From VGBV01 sp963813725 (lineage in GTDB: Bacteria > Actinomycetota > Thermoleophilia > Solirubrobacterales > 70-9), in assembly GCA_963813725.1 (NCBI GenBank), contig CAWFAI010000003.1:1-64000 (forward strand): 64,000 nt of DNA, in the 5' to 3' direction. The position numbers were made by a program, and so were the translations under genes. Shown here in pieces: positions 8,502-18,073 of the stretch. Every line of letters begins with the position of its first letter. The first letter of the stretch is position 1. Under the pieces are notes generated by a model. The model saw only the letters and a program-made list of their open reading frames with translations, did no database searches and had not been told where the DNA came from.

Positions 8502-10240
8502 GCCGGGTCGCCCTGGGGCACGCCGACGCAGCTCAGCAGCTCGGCAGTCTGACCGTCCACCGAGCCCGTTCCCAGGCTCGTGGCGCAGTCGGAGGGCAGG
8601 TTCTTGGGCGTGCTCGTCACGCTCGCGGCGTCGCCGTTGCGGCCGGTGTTGTTGAACCAGCAGTTGTTGGCGTTGCCGGGGTAGGGGTCCCACCAGAAGT
8701 CGAGCCCGTTCGGCCGGCGCTTGCCCTTCGGCGTGGTGCCCATCTCGTTGCCGTAGAACTGGTTGCGGTGCGAGGTGGACTGGTCGGTTGGCAGGCAGCC
8801 GGGAATCGAGGGGGTTGGAGGCGAGCAGATGAGCGCGTTCGGAACCGCGAACAGCATCGTCCCGCGGCGCCAGTTGTCGAAGAACCAGTTGTTGCGGATG
8901 ACGTTGTTGTTGCCCCCGGCGATCCACATGCCCGTTCCGACCGGCATCGGGACGGTGGGCCGCACGTCCGAGCTGCCCGTGTAGGGGTTGAAGTTGTTGG
9001 AGTAGAACTTGTTCTTCTCCAGCAGGTCGGAGTCCTGGGGGAAGCCGGGGTGCCCCGAGGCCGTGAACACGTCGGTCGTGAACCCGTTGGCGTTGTCGTA
9101 GAGGTTGTTGTGGTGCAGCCAGACCGCGTTGCCGTCGGTGCCCGAGTAACCGGCCGTGTTGTGGCGCATGTCGCAGTAGCGGATCTCGGTGTTGTAACGG
9201 CGCTTGGACTCGACGGTCTGCTCACCGGTCTCGGGCGAGCCGCCCGGGTACAGGCCCGAGTCGCCGCTTCCGACCGCCTCGCACTTCTGCATCAGGCCGT
9301 GGTCGGAGGTGAACGCGAGCACCCCGTAGTCGGCGTTGTAGAAGGCCTTGAAGCGCTCCAGGCGGTAGCCGTCGGTCTCGAGGACGTAGATGCCGTGCTC
9401 GTCGGCGTGGCGAACGGTCAGGTTGCGGATCACCGCGCCGTCCGCGCGGTCGAGGCGGATCGCCACGTCCTTGACGGCGCCCACCGGTCCGGCGTTGCCC
9501 GACTCCACGCGGCCGGCGTCGACGACGACGTCGTTGGGGGTCGGACCCGAACCCTCAAGTTGAAGGTTGCACTTGACGCATGGGCCGGTGGCGGGGATCC
9601 CGCGCCGCTCCTCGTTGGGCGGCTGCGGCGGGTCGCCGCCGAAGGCGCGGCCGCTGATGTTGACCAGGCTCTGGTCGTTCGGACACTTCAGGTGGTGGGC
9701 GTACGAGAGGGCGTTGGTCTGGGACTCGTCGTTCAACTCCAGCAGGTCGGCGCAGCTGGGGTCGTTGGTAGGCGCGGCCCGCGACTCCGGCTCGGTGTAG
9801 ATGCCGGGCATGATCACGATGCGGTCGTTGTTCTTGGCCTTGTCCACGGCGTCCTGAATCGAGTCGAAGTTGCACTTCGCGAGGAGCCGCTCGTTCAACT
9901 CGATGAAGCGCTCGGCCTTCTTCGGGCCGATGAACTTGCGCTTGGAGTTTGAGCGCAGCTTGTAGCCGCGGTCCTGCGCGGTGTCCACCGCCTTGTGCAG
10001 CCTCTTCAGCGAGCTCTTGCCCTGGCAGACCACGCGCGTCTTGCCAGGCGGCTTCGTCTCCAGGGCCGAGAAGAGGTCGCGCGTCTTCGGCACCTTGCCG
10101 CCCGCGGCCGGCTTCACGTCGCCGTCAAAGGCGGGGTTGGGCCAGTAGGAGGCCCGCTCGATGTGAGCGAGCGCGATGGGCGCGCTCACCAGCAGCGCCG
10201 TGCCGACGGCGATCGCAACGAACCCGCGCTTCTTGTTCAA
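8462..10240 (-). CDS. Secreted right-handed parallel beta-helix protein
   Basis: 592 aa from a TTG (10238-10240) preceded by AAGGGGAGAGG. An ATG at 10291 would add 17 charged residues before the signal peptide. Residues 2-25 (KKRGFVAIAVGTALLVSA...) are a Sec signal. The body has repeated short strands with Asn ladders (NNLYDN, NNNVIRNNW, NQFYGNE), typical of pectate-lyase-like or carbohydrate-binding beta-helices. Many paired cysteines in the first half suggest disulfides. No canonical lyase catalytic cluster was identified. It may act on polysaccharide or as a surface protein with the downstream lipoprotein. Confidence 0.8.
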   Translation of the reverse strand: MNKKRGFVAIAVGTALLVSAPIALAHIERASYWPNPAFDGDVKPAAGGKVPKTRDLFSALETKPPGKTRVVCQGKSSLKRLHKAVDTAQDRGYKLRSNSKRKFIGPKKAERFIELNERLLAKCNFDSIQDAVDKAKNNDRIVIMPGIYTEPESRAAPTNDPSCADLLELNDESQTNALSYAHHLKCPNDQSLVNISGRAFGGDPPQPPNEERRGIPATGPCVKCNLQLEGSGPTPNDVVVDAGRVESGNAGPVGAVKDVAIRLDRADGAVIRNLTVRHADEHGIYVLETDGYRLERFKAFYNADYGVLAFTSDHGLMQKCEAVGSGDSGLYPGGSPETGEQTVESKRRYNTEIRYCDMRHNTAGYSGTDGNAVWLHHNNLYDNANGFTTDVFTASGHPGFPQDSDLLEKNKFYSNNFNPYTGSSDVRPTVPMPVGTGMWIAGGNNNVIRNNWFFDNWRRGTMLFAVPNALICSPPTPSIPGCLPTDQSTSHRNQFYGNEMGTTPKGKRRPNGLDFWWDPYPGNANNCWFNNTGRNGDAASVTSTPKNLPSDCATSLGTGSVDGQTAELLSCVGVPQGDPACPWFTTPPKPSG

Positions 10241-10335
10241 CCTCTCCCCTTCCTCTCTCCTTGCGAACCCCGGGATAGGCAATTGAAACACACCGAGGGC
10301 CCAAACGCTTCGGCGCCCGCGGTCCCGATTCGACT

Positions 10336-11052
10336 CTAATCTTTGCGGCGAGCCGCGCCCACGAGCCTGCGGCTCGCCTTGACTGCGCGGGCGTTGCCGG
10401 CGACGTCGCTGAGGGTCACCCGCAGCCGCACCCGCGCGGCCGCGCCCGCCTGCGCCGCTGCCCTCGCCGCTGCCCTCGCCGCGGCGGCCGTGACCTTGAG
10501 CGAGATCCCGCGGGGGCCCGGGCTGACATAGGTGCGCTCGACCCGCGCCAGCGCGACGCCCTCCGCCGATGCCTTGACCACCGCGTCCACCGCCTCTGAT
10601 GGATTGACGACTACGCGCAGCCGGCGCTTGCCGGCCAGCCGTCCCAGGCTCGCCGTCTTGATCTTGAGCTGTGCGCTGGGCGCGATCGCGTCCGCTGGCA
10701 GGGGCGAGCCCGCGGCGGTCACGTTCAGGACCGAGGTCATGCCCGGGTGGATCGGGCAGTGGAACGGGTACGAGCCGGTCGTCAGGAACGGCGCCCCCCG
10801 GAGCAGCCGTACCTGCCCCTTTGAGATCACGGGGGCGCTGAAGAGCGAGCCGGCATCCGAAACGACGCCGTGGGCCAGGAACGTGTCGCGGTTGCCGAAG
10901 GTGACGAGCTCGCCCCGGTCGATCGTGTAGGACTCGGCCGAGTACTCGGCCAGGAACGTCGCGTCCATGCGCTCCAGCGCCAGCGCGCCCGGCGCGGCCG
11001 CGCCCATCAGCGCGGCCGCTAGTGCCCCCGCAAGCGCTCCTCGAAGCCTCAT
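10336..11052 (-). CDS. Secreted cupredoxin-domain protein
   Basis: 238 aa. Signal peptide at residues 1-26 (ends GALALE), then a plastocyanin-like domain with type 1 copper ligands H61 and C99-x2-H102-x2-M105 (in YPFHCPIHPGM). The C-terminal half (about 125-238) is an Ala/Arg-rich domain with a Thr/Ser beta pattern and may be an Ig-like stalk. The ATG at 11050-11052 opens the signal peptide; a longer frame reaches 11121 but adds no useful sequence. It is next to a superoxide dismutase, hinting at extracytoplasmic redox work. Confidence 0.85.
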   Translation of the reverse strand: MRLRGALAGALAAALMGAAAPGALALERMDATFLAEYSAESYTIDRGELVTFGNRDTFLAHGVVSDAGSLFSAPVISKGQVRLLRGAPFLTTGSYPFHCPIHPGMTSVLNVTAAGSPLPADAIAPSAQLKIKTASLGRLAGKRRLRVVVNPSEAVDAVVKASAEGVALARVERTYVSPGPRGISLKVTAAAARAAARAAAQAGAAARVRLRVTLSDVAGNARAVKASRRLVGAARRKD

Positions 11053-11163
11053 CCCATCACCGAAACAGCGCGGAGCGCCCCAGGTTGCGCCCCGCGAGGA
11101 TCCGCGGGGCGCGCACGCCACCAGGGCCGGCTCCTCCGCTTCGCGTCCGGTGCCGGCCTTCGC

Positions 11164-11771
<608 letters not shown>

Positions 11772-11821
11772 CTGCACTCCTTTAGGGCGGGATTGAAGTC
11801 CTCTTTCCTAATCTAGCGGGG

Positions 11822-12559
11822 GTGAGCAGCGGGCCGCCCGGCGGCGGGACCTGGATAGGCGTGGCCGTGGCCCTGGGGGCGGCGTTCACGGCGGTCGCGG
11901 TGGCCCTGGCGATCCCCGCCGTCCGCGACGCTCTGGGCGACGCCCTCAGCGGCGACACCGCGTCCGTGCGCGAGGACCTGCGCGACAGCGGCCCCGCGGG
12001 CGTCGCGATGGTGGTCGCGCTGGGGATGCTGCACACGGTCGTCTGGTACCCGGCCGAGATCCTCGACGCCGCGGCCGGCTACGTCTACGGCTTCGGCCCG
12101 GCGCTGCCGCTGGTGATGGCGGTCTGGGTCGCTTCCGGGCTGGCCGCCTACTACCTGGGCCACCACGCGGCCCGGCCCTTGCTCTACAAGCTCGCCGGCG
12201 AGGAGCGCTTCCTGCGTCTTGAGCGCGCCATCGACCGCGGGGGCTGGAGCTTCCTGCTCGCCTGCCGCCTCGTCCCCATCGTCCCCTTCAGCCTCACCGG
12301 CCTGGTCGCCGGCGCCGCCCGCGTGCCCCTCTGGCGCTTCACCTGGACGACGGCGGTCGGCTACCTGCCGATCACCGCCTACTTCATCTACCTGGGCAGC
12401 AAGCTCGAGGGCTTCTCGCTCGAGGACCCCGTGATCTGGATCGGCGCCGCGGCCCTGCTGCTGGCGCTGCTCGGCGTCCGCCACCTGCGCTTCGGGGAGG
12501 ACGAGGAGCCTCCCGGCCGCGCCGGGCCAGCGCGAGGGCTAGCTGCAGGACCCGGTTAG
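11822..12559 (+). CDS. TVP38/TMEM64 (DedA-like) family membrane protein
   Basis: 245 aa with about five or six membrane spans. The family signature is visible: an amphipathic segment PAEILDAAAGYVYGFG, then the polar RLVPIVPFSLTGLVAGAARV re-entrant region and FTWTTAVGYLPITAYFIYLG. Members are thought to be lipid scramblases or transporters. The GTG start at 11822 is 50 nt from the divergent superoxide dismutase. The C-terminus is Pro/Gly/Arg-rich and cytoplasmic. Convergent with the frameshifted patatin gene. Confidence 0.85.
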   Translation: MSSGPPGGGTWIGVAVALGAAFTAVAVALAIPAVRDALGDALSGDTASVREDLRDSGPAGVAMVVALGMLHTVVWYPAEILDAAAGYVYGFGPALPLVMAVWVASGLAAYYLGHHAARPLLYKLAGEERFLRLERAIDRGGWSFLLACRLVPIVPFSLTGLVAGAARVPLWRFTWTTAVGYLPITAYFIYLGSKLEGFSLEDPVIWIGAAALLLALLGVRHLRFGEDEEPPGRAGPARGLAAGPG

Positions 12560-12588
12560 CCCGGGTCCGGTGGCGGCGCCCCGGAGCC

Positions 12589-13671
12589 CTAGGCCGGGTC
12601 GGGCGGCAGCGGCTCCTGGGCCGCCAGCCGCTCGGCCAGCTCGCGCAGTTCGGGCTCGCGCTCGGCGCAGAGCCGCTCGGCCGCCTCCCCCAGCTCCCGC
12701 AACGACTCCTGCGATGCGTCGTCCAGCGACAGCCCGCGCGGCAGCTTGGTCTGGAAGCGGTAGTACTGGGGGCCGGTCCCCATCTGGGCCGGGGCGACCA
12801 CGGCCCGGCCCGGCTCGTGGTTCAGCAGCACGTCGGCCCAATGGTGCGCGGCGTCCGACTGCCCGTCGAGGAAGGTCGAGATCAGCGCCGGCTCGCCGTG
12901 GCGCGGCCAGACCCAGCCGATCCTGCCCCACCCCCGCACCTTGCGCTGCTCGAAGCCCGACCTCGTACTGGCCCGTCCCCAGCGACACCACCAGCAGCTC
13001 CCGCGGCGCCAGGTCGGTGGGCGCGTCGTCGCGGCGCTTCAGCGCCTCGGTGACCGCCGCAATCACGGGGTTCGCGGCGAACACCCCTCCGTCCACCAGC
13101 GCCCTGCTCGCCGACCTCGTGCGAGGGAAAGTAGGTGGGGGCTGCCGAGGTCGCCATGCCGACGTCCACCATCGAGGCGTCGCGCTCGGCCGCCTCGCGC
13201 GCCCGCCAGCGCTTGAAGAAATGCGGGCCCCGGCTCGCGCATGTCATAGGCCGTGACCACGATCTCGCGCAGGGCCTGCGCCAGCCGCACCTCGCCGAAG
13301 CGATCGGCCAGCGCCTCCCGCAGGCCCTTGGGCGAGTGCTTGGGCGCGACCCAGCCGCCCAGCGAAAGCAGCCTTCGCGAGCTTGTCGCCGAAGATCTCC
13401 GGGGCCCTCGCTGACGTACAGGTCCTTCAGCCGCTCGCCGCTCAGCTTCGGCCTGGTGGGGCTCCGGGGGTCGGGCACGGTCAGGCCCAGCGCCAGCAGG
13501 CCCGCCCGTCGAGGTGCCGCAGACCATGTGGAAGCAGTCGGCGATCCGCCGCTCCTCCCCTGCCCGCTCGCTCACCATCGCCTCGATCCGCGCGATCACC
13601 TCGGCGGCGATCAGCCCGCGGATGCCGCCGCCGTCCACGACGAGGATGCGGAAGCGGTCGCGCTCGGTCAC
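12589..13671 (-). pseudogene. Patatin-like phospholipase, six apparent +1 frame breaks
   Basis: Read across frames, this is one patatin protein of about 358 aa. It has the oxyanion motif DGGGIRG, the nucleophile GTSTGG, and the catalytic Asp in DGGVFAANP. The GTG start (13669-13671) overlaps the NTF2-like gene stop as GTGA. The frame shifts near 13501, 13401, 13373, 13229, 13103 and 12957. Each is repaired by removing one G from a short G run on the coding strand, and there are no stop-making substitutions. The frame is balanced overall (six insertions). This pattern speaks for sequence error rather than decay. Its form resembles CapV and plant-like patatins, but no CD-NTase lies nearby. Confidence 0.75.
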
Positions 13672-14129
13672 TTTCCCTCTCGGAACGCCTCCAGCTCCCC
13701 CAAGGCCTTGCGGCGAACCAGCATGTTCATCGGGGGCAGCCCCAGCACCAGGCCGGCCGGCCCCAGGGCCTGCCGCGCCCACCTGTGGAAGGAGAAGGAA
13801 TCCTCGTGTTCGGCGATCTTCCCGTCGCGAAAGCGGAAGCGGGCACGGATGTCGTTGACGACCGGCCGGCCGGTGGAGAAGGTGTAGGTGGCGATCCAGT
13901 GGGCCGAGCCGGCGTCGCCCTCGGCCTCGTGCTCGGGCAGCTCCACCTTCAGGTCCGTGGCCCGCGAGCACAGCATCCGCCACATGTCGCCGGCCTCCTC
14001 TCCGCTCAGCTCGCCGAAGGCGGGGTCCCTGAAGCGCGCGTCGGGCGCGTACTGCCGGGCCATCGTCTCGCCGTCGTGGCGGTCCAGCGCGTCGTAGAGG
14101 TCGCGGATCACCTGGCCGTTGTCGGGCAC
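13668..14129 (-). CDS. SnoaL/NTF2-like protein
   Basis: 153 aa; residues about 5-125 fit the NTF2-like cone fold (IRDLYDALDRHDGETMARQYAPDARF at the start, FRFRDGKIAEHEDSFSF near the end). These domains act as ligand pockets, isomerases or cyclases, and the substrate cannot be read from sequence. GTG start at 14127-14129. Its TGA overlaps the GTG of the patatin gene, so the two are translationally coupled and may process a common lipid. Confidence 0.8.
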   Translation of the reverse strand: MPDNGQVIRDLYDALDRHDGETMARQYAPDARFRDPAFGELSGEEAGDMWRMLCSRATDLKVELPEHEAEGDAGSAHWIATYTFSTGRPVVNDIRARFRFRDGKIAEHEDSFSFHRWARQALGPAGLVLGLPPMNMLVRRKALGELEAFREGK

Positions 14130-14189
14130 GGGCCAACCCTACCCCGCCGCGCGCCCGCGTTGGGTACGCCGCTCTATCCTCTGCGCCCT

Positions 14190-14263
14190 CGGGGCGTGGC
14201 GCAGCCTGGTAGCGCGCACCGTTCGGGTCGGTGAGGTCCCCGGTTCAAATCCGGGCGCCCCGA
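14190..14263 (+). tRNA. tRNA-Pro (CGG)
   Basis: A 74-nt cloverleaf. The 7-bp acceptor stem pairs CGGGGCG (14190-14196) with CGCCCCG (14256-14262), with discriminator A. The anticodon stem CACCG/CGGTG frames loop TTCGGGT with anticodon CGG, reading CCG (Pro). The T-arm contains GGTTCAAATCC. CCA is not encoded. Confidence 0.97.
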
Positions 14264-14264
14264 T

Positions 14265-15704
14265 TTGCTCACCGCCAGGGTCCGGGTCGGCCTGATCTCG
14301 CTGGTTGCCGGCGCGCTGCTCGCTGCGCCCCCGGCGGGGGCCACCACGCTGCCGCAGCGCGACGTGCGCGACTCGATCCGCGGCGCCTGGGCGGGCGGCA
14401 TCGCCGCCGCCGCCTGGGGGTACCCGGTCGAGTTCGACTTCAACGGCCGCGTCGTCCCCCGCCGCCGCATGCCGCGCCACTCGATGAGGCGCGCCAACGA
14501 ATACACCTTCGACGAGAAGGGCGGCCCCGACGAGACCTACGTCGAGATCCCCCTGCTCGACCCCCTCGCGCGTGATCCCTACGCGAGCTGGCCCGAGTGG
14601 GGCGCCGCCTTCGGCGCCACCCGGTTCCGCCTCTTCTCGGCCAACCTGGCGGCGCGGAAGAACCTCCGCGCCGGCCTCCCGGCGCCCCTCTCGGGCGATC
14701 CCGACCACAACCCCTACGCCTACAACATCGACTTCCAGATCGAGGCCGACTTCGCCGGGCTGGTCGCGCCCGCGCAGCCGGCGGCCGCGGTCGAGATCGC
14801 CTGGCGCGCCGGGCACGTCATGAGCTACGGCGACGGCGTCTATGGCGGCGTGATGGTGGCGGCGATGACCGCCGAGGCCTTCCGCGCCCGCAGCCTGGAT
14901 CAGATCATCCAGGCCGGGCGCCTTGCCGTGCCCGAGGGGAGCTCCTACCGGGCGATGATCGAGGACACCCTCCGCTGGCACGCCGCCTATCCCGGCTCGT
15001 GGCGCAAGACGTGGGGCCTGCTCGAGCGCCGCTGGAACCGCCACGACGCCTCGGTCAAGCGCGACCCGCGCTACGTGGACGAGGAGTTCAACATCGACGC
15101 GAGGCTGAACGGCGCCTACATCCTGCTGGGGCTGCTCTACGGGCGCGGCGACTTCGCCCGCACGGTCAGGATCGCCATTCGCGCCGGCCAGGACACGGAC
15201 TGCAACCCCAACAACGCCGCCAGCATCCTCGGGGCCTGGCGCGGCTTCCGGAGGCTGCCGGCCCGCTTCCGCCAGGGCCTGGAGTACGACAACCCGATTC
15301 GCCAGACCGACTACACGCTGCGCGACGCGATCCGGGCGACGATGGACGCCGCGCGGGGGGTGACCGCGGCGACCGGGGGCAGCGCGGGGCCCGGCGGCTG
15401 GACCGTCCCCGACTCGCCGGTGGTGACGCCGCCGCTGGAGCAGTGGCCGCTCGCTCCCGACGCGCCGCCGCAGCTCAGCGCCTCCGCGACGCCGGCGGGC
15501 CTGACCGTCAGCTTCGACGCGCTGGCCCAGGACCCCGACGGGATCGGCTCCTACTGGTGGTCGTTCGGAGACCTCACGGCTGCGCCCGGCGCGTCCGTCT
15601 CGCACGCCTACCGCGCCCCCGGCACCTACCGCGCCACCGTCTGGGCCTCGGACGCCCTGGGGCGCACGAGCGCCACGGTGGTGCCGGTCCAGGTCCCGGG
15701 GTAG
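14265..15704 (+). CDS. Secreted ADP-ribosylglycohydrolase-like protein with C-terminal PKD domain
   Basis: 479 aa. Residues 1-27 form a signal peptide (LISLVAGALLAAPPAGA). The central part (about 33-370) has ADP-ribosylglycohydrolase features: GAWAGGIAAAAWG near the start and AGQDTDCNPNNAASILGAW late, the Mg-binding motif that in DraG enzymes carries the paired acidic residues. Residues about 400-479 form a PKD/Ig-like domain (DPDGIGSYWWSFGD, SHAYRAPGTYRATVW). The TTG start lies one base after the tRNA with no visible Shine-Dalgarno. An extracellular glycohydrolase or a lectin-like derivative is possible; the natural substrate is unknown. Confidence 0.8.
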   Translation: MLTARVRVGLISLVAGALLAAPPAGATTLPQRDVRDSIRGAWAGGIAAAAWGYPVEFDFNGRVVPRRRMPRHSMRRANEYTFDEKGGPDETYVEIPLLDPLARDPYASWPEWGAAFGATRFRLFSANLAARKNLRAGLPAPLSGDPDHNPYAYNIDFQIEADFAGLVAPAQPAAAVEIAWRAGHVMSYGDGVYGGVMVAAMTAEAFRARSLDQIIQAGRLAVPEGSSYRAMIEDTLRWHAAYPGSWRKTWGLLERRWNRHDASVKRDPRYVDEEFNIDARLNGAYILLGLLYGRGDFARTVRIAIRAGQDTDCNPNNAASILGAWRGFRRLPARFRQGLEYDNPIRQTDYTLRDAIRATMDAARGVTAATGGSAGPGGWTVPDSPVVTPPLEQWPLAPDAPPQLSASATPAGLTVSFDALAQDPDGIGSYWWSFGDLTAAPGASVSHAYRAPGTYRATVWASDALGRTSATVVPVQVPG

Positions 15705-15742
15705 CCAGGCCGGGCGCGGGCCCAGGCTAGGCTGCGCCACCG

Positions 15743-16804
15743 ATGGCGGACGAGCGAATCCAGGTCGAGACCCTCACGGACGGCGGTCAGGGCGCCGAGC
15801 AGGTGGCGCGCCGCGTCGCGGGCTTCTTCGAGGGCGCGCGCGAGTCGCTCGACCTGGCCCTCTATGACGTGCGCCTGCCTGACCCCGTGGGCCAGGTCGT
15901 CGCCGACGCGTTGCGCGCGGCGCACGAGCGGGGCGTCGCGATCCGCCTCCTCTACAACCTCGACAGCGAGCGCCCGGCCGCGCTGCACCCCCCTCCCCAG
16001 ACCCGGCCCGAGATCCTCGAGGAGCTGCCGATCGAGGCGCGCGCGATCTCGGGCATCCCGGACCTGATGCACCACAAGTACGTGGTCCGCGACCGCGCAG
16101 CGGTCTGGACGGGCTCGGCCAACTGGACGATCGATTCGTGGTCGCGGCAGGAGAACGTGCTGGCGGTGGCCGAGGACGCGGAGCTTGGCGAGCGCTTCGC
16201 CGCCAACTTCGCCGAGCTGTGGGACGGTCGCGAGGTCGAGCGCAGCGGCTACGTCGAGCCCGAGCCGCTCGAGGTGGGCGGCGTCCCGGTGAGGGCGTGG
16301 TTCACCCCCGGCCACGGCGAGGACCTGAGCCAGCGGGTCGCGACCCTGATCGGCGGCGCGCGCGAGCGCGTTCGCATCGCCTCGCCGGTGCTGACCTCGG
16401 GACCCGTGCTGGCGACGCTGAACGAGCTGGCCGAGCGCGGTCGCTGCGACGTCGCCGGCGTCGTGGACGGCCCGCAGGTCGCGACCGTGTTCGAGCAGTG
16501 GGCCGAGAACCGCCAAAGCGCCTGGAAGATCCCGCTGCTGCGGGCGACGCTGACCAAGCTGCCCTTCGCGGCCAAGCCCTCGACGCCCTGGCGCCCCGAT
16601 GGCGGGGTCCACGACTTCATGCACGCGAAGCTGACCGTCGCCGACGACACCGTCTTCCTCGGCTCCTTCAACCTCTCGCGCTCGGGCGAGCGCAACGCCG
16701 AGAACATGCTCGAGGTCCGCGACGCCGAGCTGGCCGCCCGCATGGCCTCCTTCGTGGACGACGTCCGCGGCCGATACCCGGACGCGGTCGCCCCGCTCGG
16801 CTAG
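15743..16804 (+). CDS. Phospholipase D-family protein with two HKD motifs
   Basis: 353 aa. First HKD: H110-x-K112-x4-D117 in HHKYVVRD, followed by GSANWT. Second: HAKLTVADD followed by GSFNLSRSG near residue 295. Two motifs in one chain mean a complete active site. Members include cardiolipin synthases, nucleases and transphosphatidylases. There is no signal peptide or membrane anchor, so a cytoplasmic nuclease or lipid enzyme remains open. The ATG at 15743 follows the previous stop by 38 nt. Confidence 0.88.
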   Translation: MADERIQVETLTDGGQGAEQVARRVAGFFEGARESLDLALYDVRLPDPVGQVVADALRAAHERGVAIRLLYNLDSERPAALHPPPQTRPEILEELPIEARAISGIPDLMHHKYVVRDRAAVWTGSANWTIDSWSRQENVLAVAEDAELGERFAANFAELWDGREVERSGYVEPEPLEVGGVPVRAWFTPGHGEDLSQRVATLIGGARERVRIASPVLTSGPVLATLNELAERGRCDVAGVVDGPQVATVFEQWAENRQSAWKIPLLRATLTKLPFAAKPSTPWRPDGGVHDFMHAKLTVADDTVFLGSFNLSRSGERNAENMLEVRDAELAARMASFVDDVRGRYPDAVAPLG

Positions 16805-16825
16805 CGCTGGGGCCGGGCCGCTCGC

Positions 16826-17383
16826 TCAGCGCTGGGCGCCGATGCAGGCGCGCAGCGCGGCCATCACGTCCCGGGGCTCGGCGGCGAGCTCGGCCTGGGC
16901 CAGGTCCTCGGCCGAGAGGCGGCCCGGCGCCAGCAGGTGCTCCTGCATCCAGCGCATCAGGCTGGGCCAGAACTCGCCGGTGCCCGCGAGCACGACCGGG
17001 TGGTCCACGGCCTTGCCCGTCTGGATCAGCGTCAGCGCCTCGAAGGTCTCGTCGAGCGTCCCGAAGCCGCCGGGGAAGCAGACGAAGGCGTCGGAATAGC
17101 GGACGAACATCAGCTTGCGGGCGAAGAAGTAGCGGAACTCGATGCCGAGATCGACGTAGGGGTTCAGGCCCTGCTCGGCGGGAAGCTCGATGTTGAGCCC
17201 GACCGAGAGCGCTCCTGCGTCCCGCGCGCCACGGTTGGCGGCCTCCATGGTCCCCGGCCCGCCGCCTGTGATCACGGCCATCCCGGCCTCGCCGATCGCC
17301 CTGCCCACCTCGCGCGCCTGCTCGTACTCCTCGTCGCCGGGGACGGTCCGCGCCGATCCGAACACGCACACCGCCGGCCCCAC
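16826..17383 (-). CDS. LOG family (TIGR00730) nucleotide/cytokinin-riboside phosphoribohydrolase-like protein
   Basis: 185 aa as written. Signature motifs GGGPGTMEAANRGA and PGGFGTLDE identify the Rossmann-type LOG (lysine decarboxylase-like) family, which hydrolyses nucleoside 5'-monophosphates at the N-glycosidic bond. The GTG at 17381-17383 is the only canonical in-frame start. The frame continues upstream to 17546, with acidic helix-forming residues (DEEIIKAEW..., ERSEAERLARIEAEF) that resemble the N-terminus of longer LOG proteins. The true start may therefore be lost to an indel or be non-canonical. Last gene of a four-gene minus-strand operon. Confidence 0.85.
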   Translation of the reverse strand: MGPAVCVFGSARTVPGDEEYEQAREVGRAIGEAGMAVITGGGPGTMEAANRGARDAGALSVGLNIELPAEQGLNPYVDLGIEFRYFFARKLMFVRYSDAFVCFPGGFGTLDETFEALTLIQTGKAVDHPVVLAGTGEFWPSLMRWMQEHLLAPGRLSAEDLAQAELAAEPRDVMAALRACIGAQR

Positions 17384-17542
17384 GTCCTTCAGCTTCTGGA
17401 ACCCCTCGGTGAACTCGGCCTCGATCCGGGCCAGGCGCTCGGCCTCTGAGCGCTCCGAGATGACGGCGGGCCACTCCGCCTTGATGATCTCCTCGTCGGA
17501 GGTCCTGGGTGCCTGCGCGTCGGGCCGCTCGATGCGGCCAGG

Positions 17543-18073
17543 CTAATGCCCGCGCGCGCGAGAGCGGTCCCTGAGGCGCAGCGCCAGCCCGGCCACGATG
17601 TAGACCTGCGCCACCGCCAGCGAGGCGAACTTGAGCCCGGCGAAGATCGCGCCCAGCCGCGGCGCCATGTCGCCTCCCTCGCCCTCCAAGGCGACCAGCA
17701 GGAAGACGTCCTCCAGCGCGTCGAACAGGGCGCCGGCGATCGCCAGCGCCACGGCCACGGTGCCGAAGGCCGCCATGCGCCCCCAGCCGCGCCCCGCGGC
17801 GAGGTCGCGGGTGGCGGCGCAGGCCAGCGCGAAGAAGGCGCCGTAGGCCAGCAGGTAGAGGAAGTCGAGCCGCAGCGACAGCCGGGCGGCGTCCTGGCCC
17901 TCGTCGCCCCAGTCGGCGAGGATCTCGGCGGCGCGCTCCTCGCTCCAGGCGAACTCCCAGGTGACGATGCCGGGGTTGCCCTCGGCCTCGCGGGAGGGGT
18001 CGATCGCGAGCAGCGTCACGGCGAGCGCCAGCGCCACCGCCCCCGTACCGATCAGCCAGCGCTTGCGGCTCAT
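17543..18073 (-). CDS. Four-span integral membrane protein, function unknown
   Basis: 176 aa. A membrane span at about residues 7-25 is followed by an extracytoplasmic loop of about 30 residues rich in Trp/Glu. Three further spans follow (LDFLYLLAYGAFFALACA, the AAFGTVAVALAIAGALFD region, LKFASLAVAQVYIVAGLA). The ATG (18071-18073) overlaps the DsbA-like gene stop as ATGA, so the two are translated together. No catalytic motif is visible. Co-expression with an anchored thioredoxin-fold protein suggests a membrane redox or chaperone context. Confidence 0.7.
   Translation of the reverse strand: MSRKRWLIGTGAVALALAVTLLAIDPSREAEGNPGIVTWEFAWSEERAAEILADWGDEGQDAARLSLRLDFLYLLAYGAFFALACAATRDLAAGRGWGRMAAFGTVAVALAIAGALFDALEDVFLLVALEGEGGDMAPRLGAIFAGLKFASLAVAQVYIVAGLALRLRDRSRARGH

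Noticed and set aside
12589..13671. Patatin as a CBASS effector (CapV)
   Set aside because: No CD-NTase, Cap2/Cap3 or other defence gene nearby; the partner is an NTF2-like protein.
14190..14263. tRNA-Pro as an integration site
   Set aside because: No repeated tRNA 3' end or integrase in the window.
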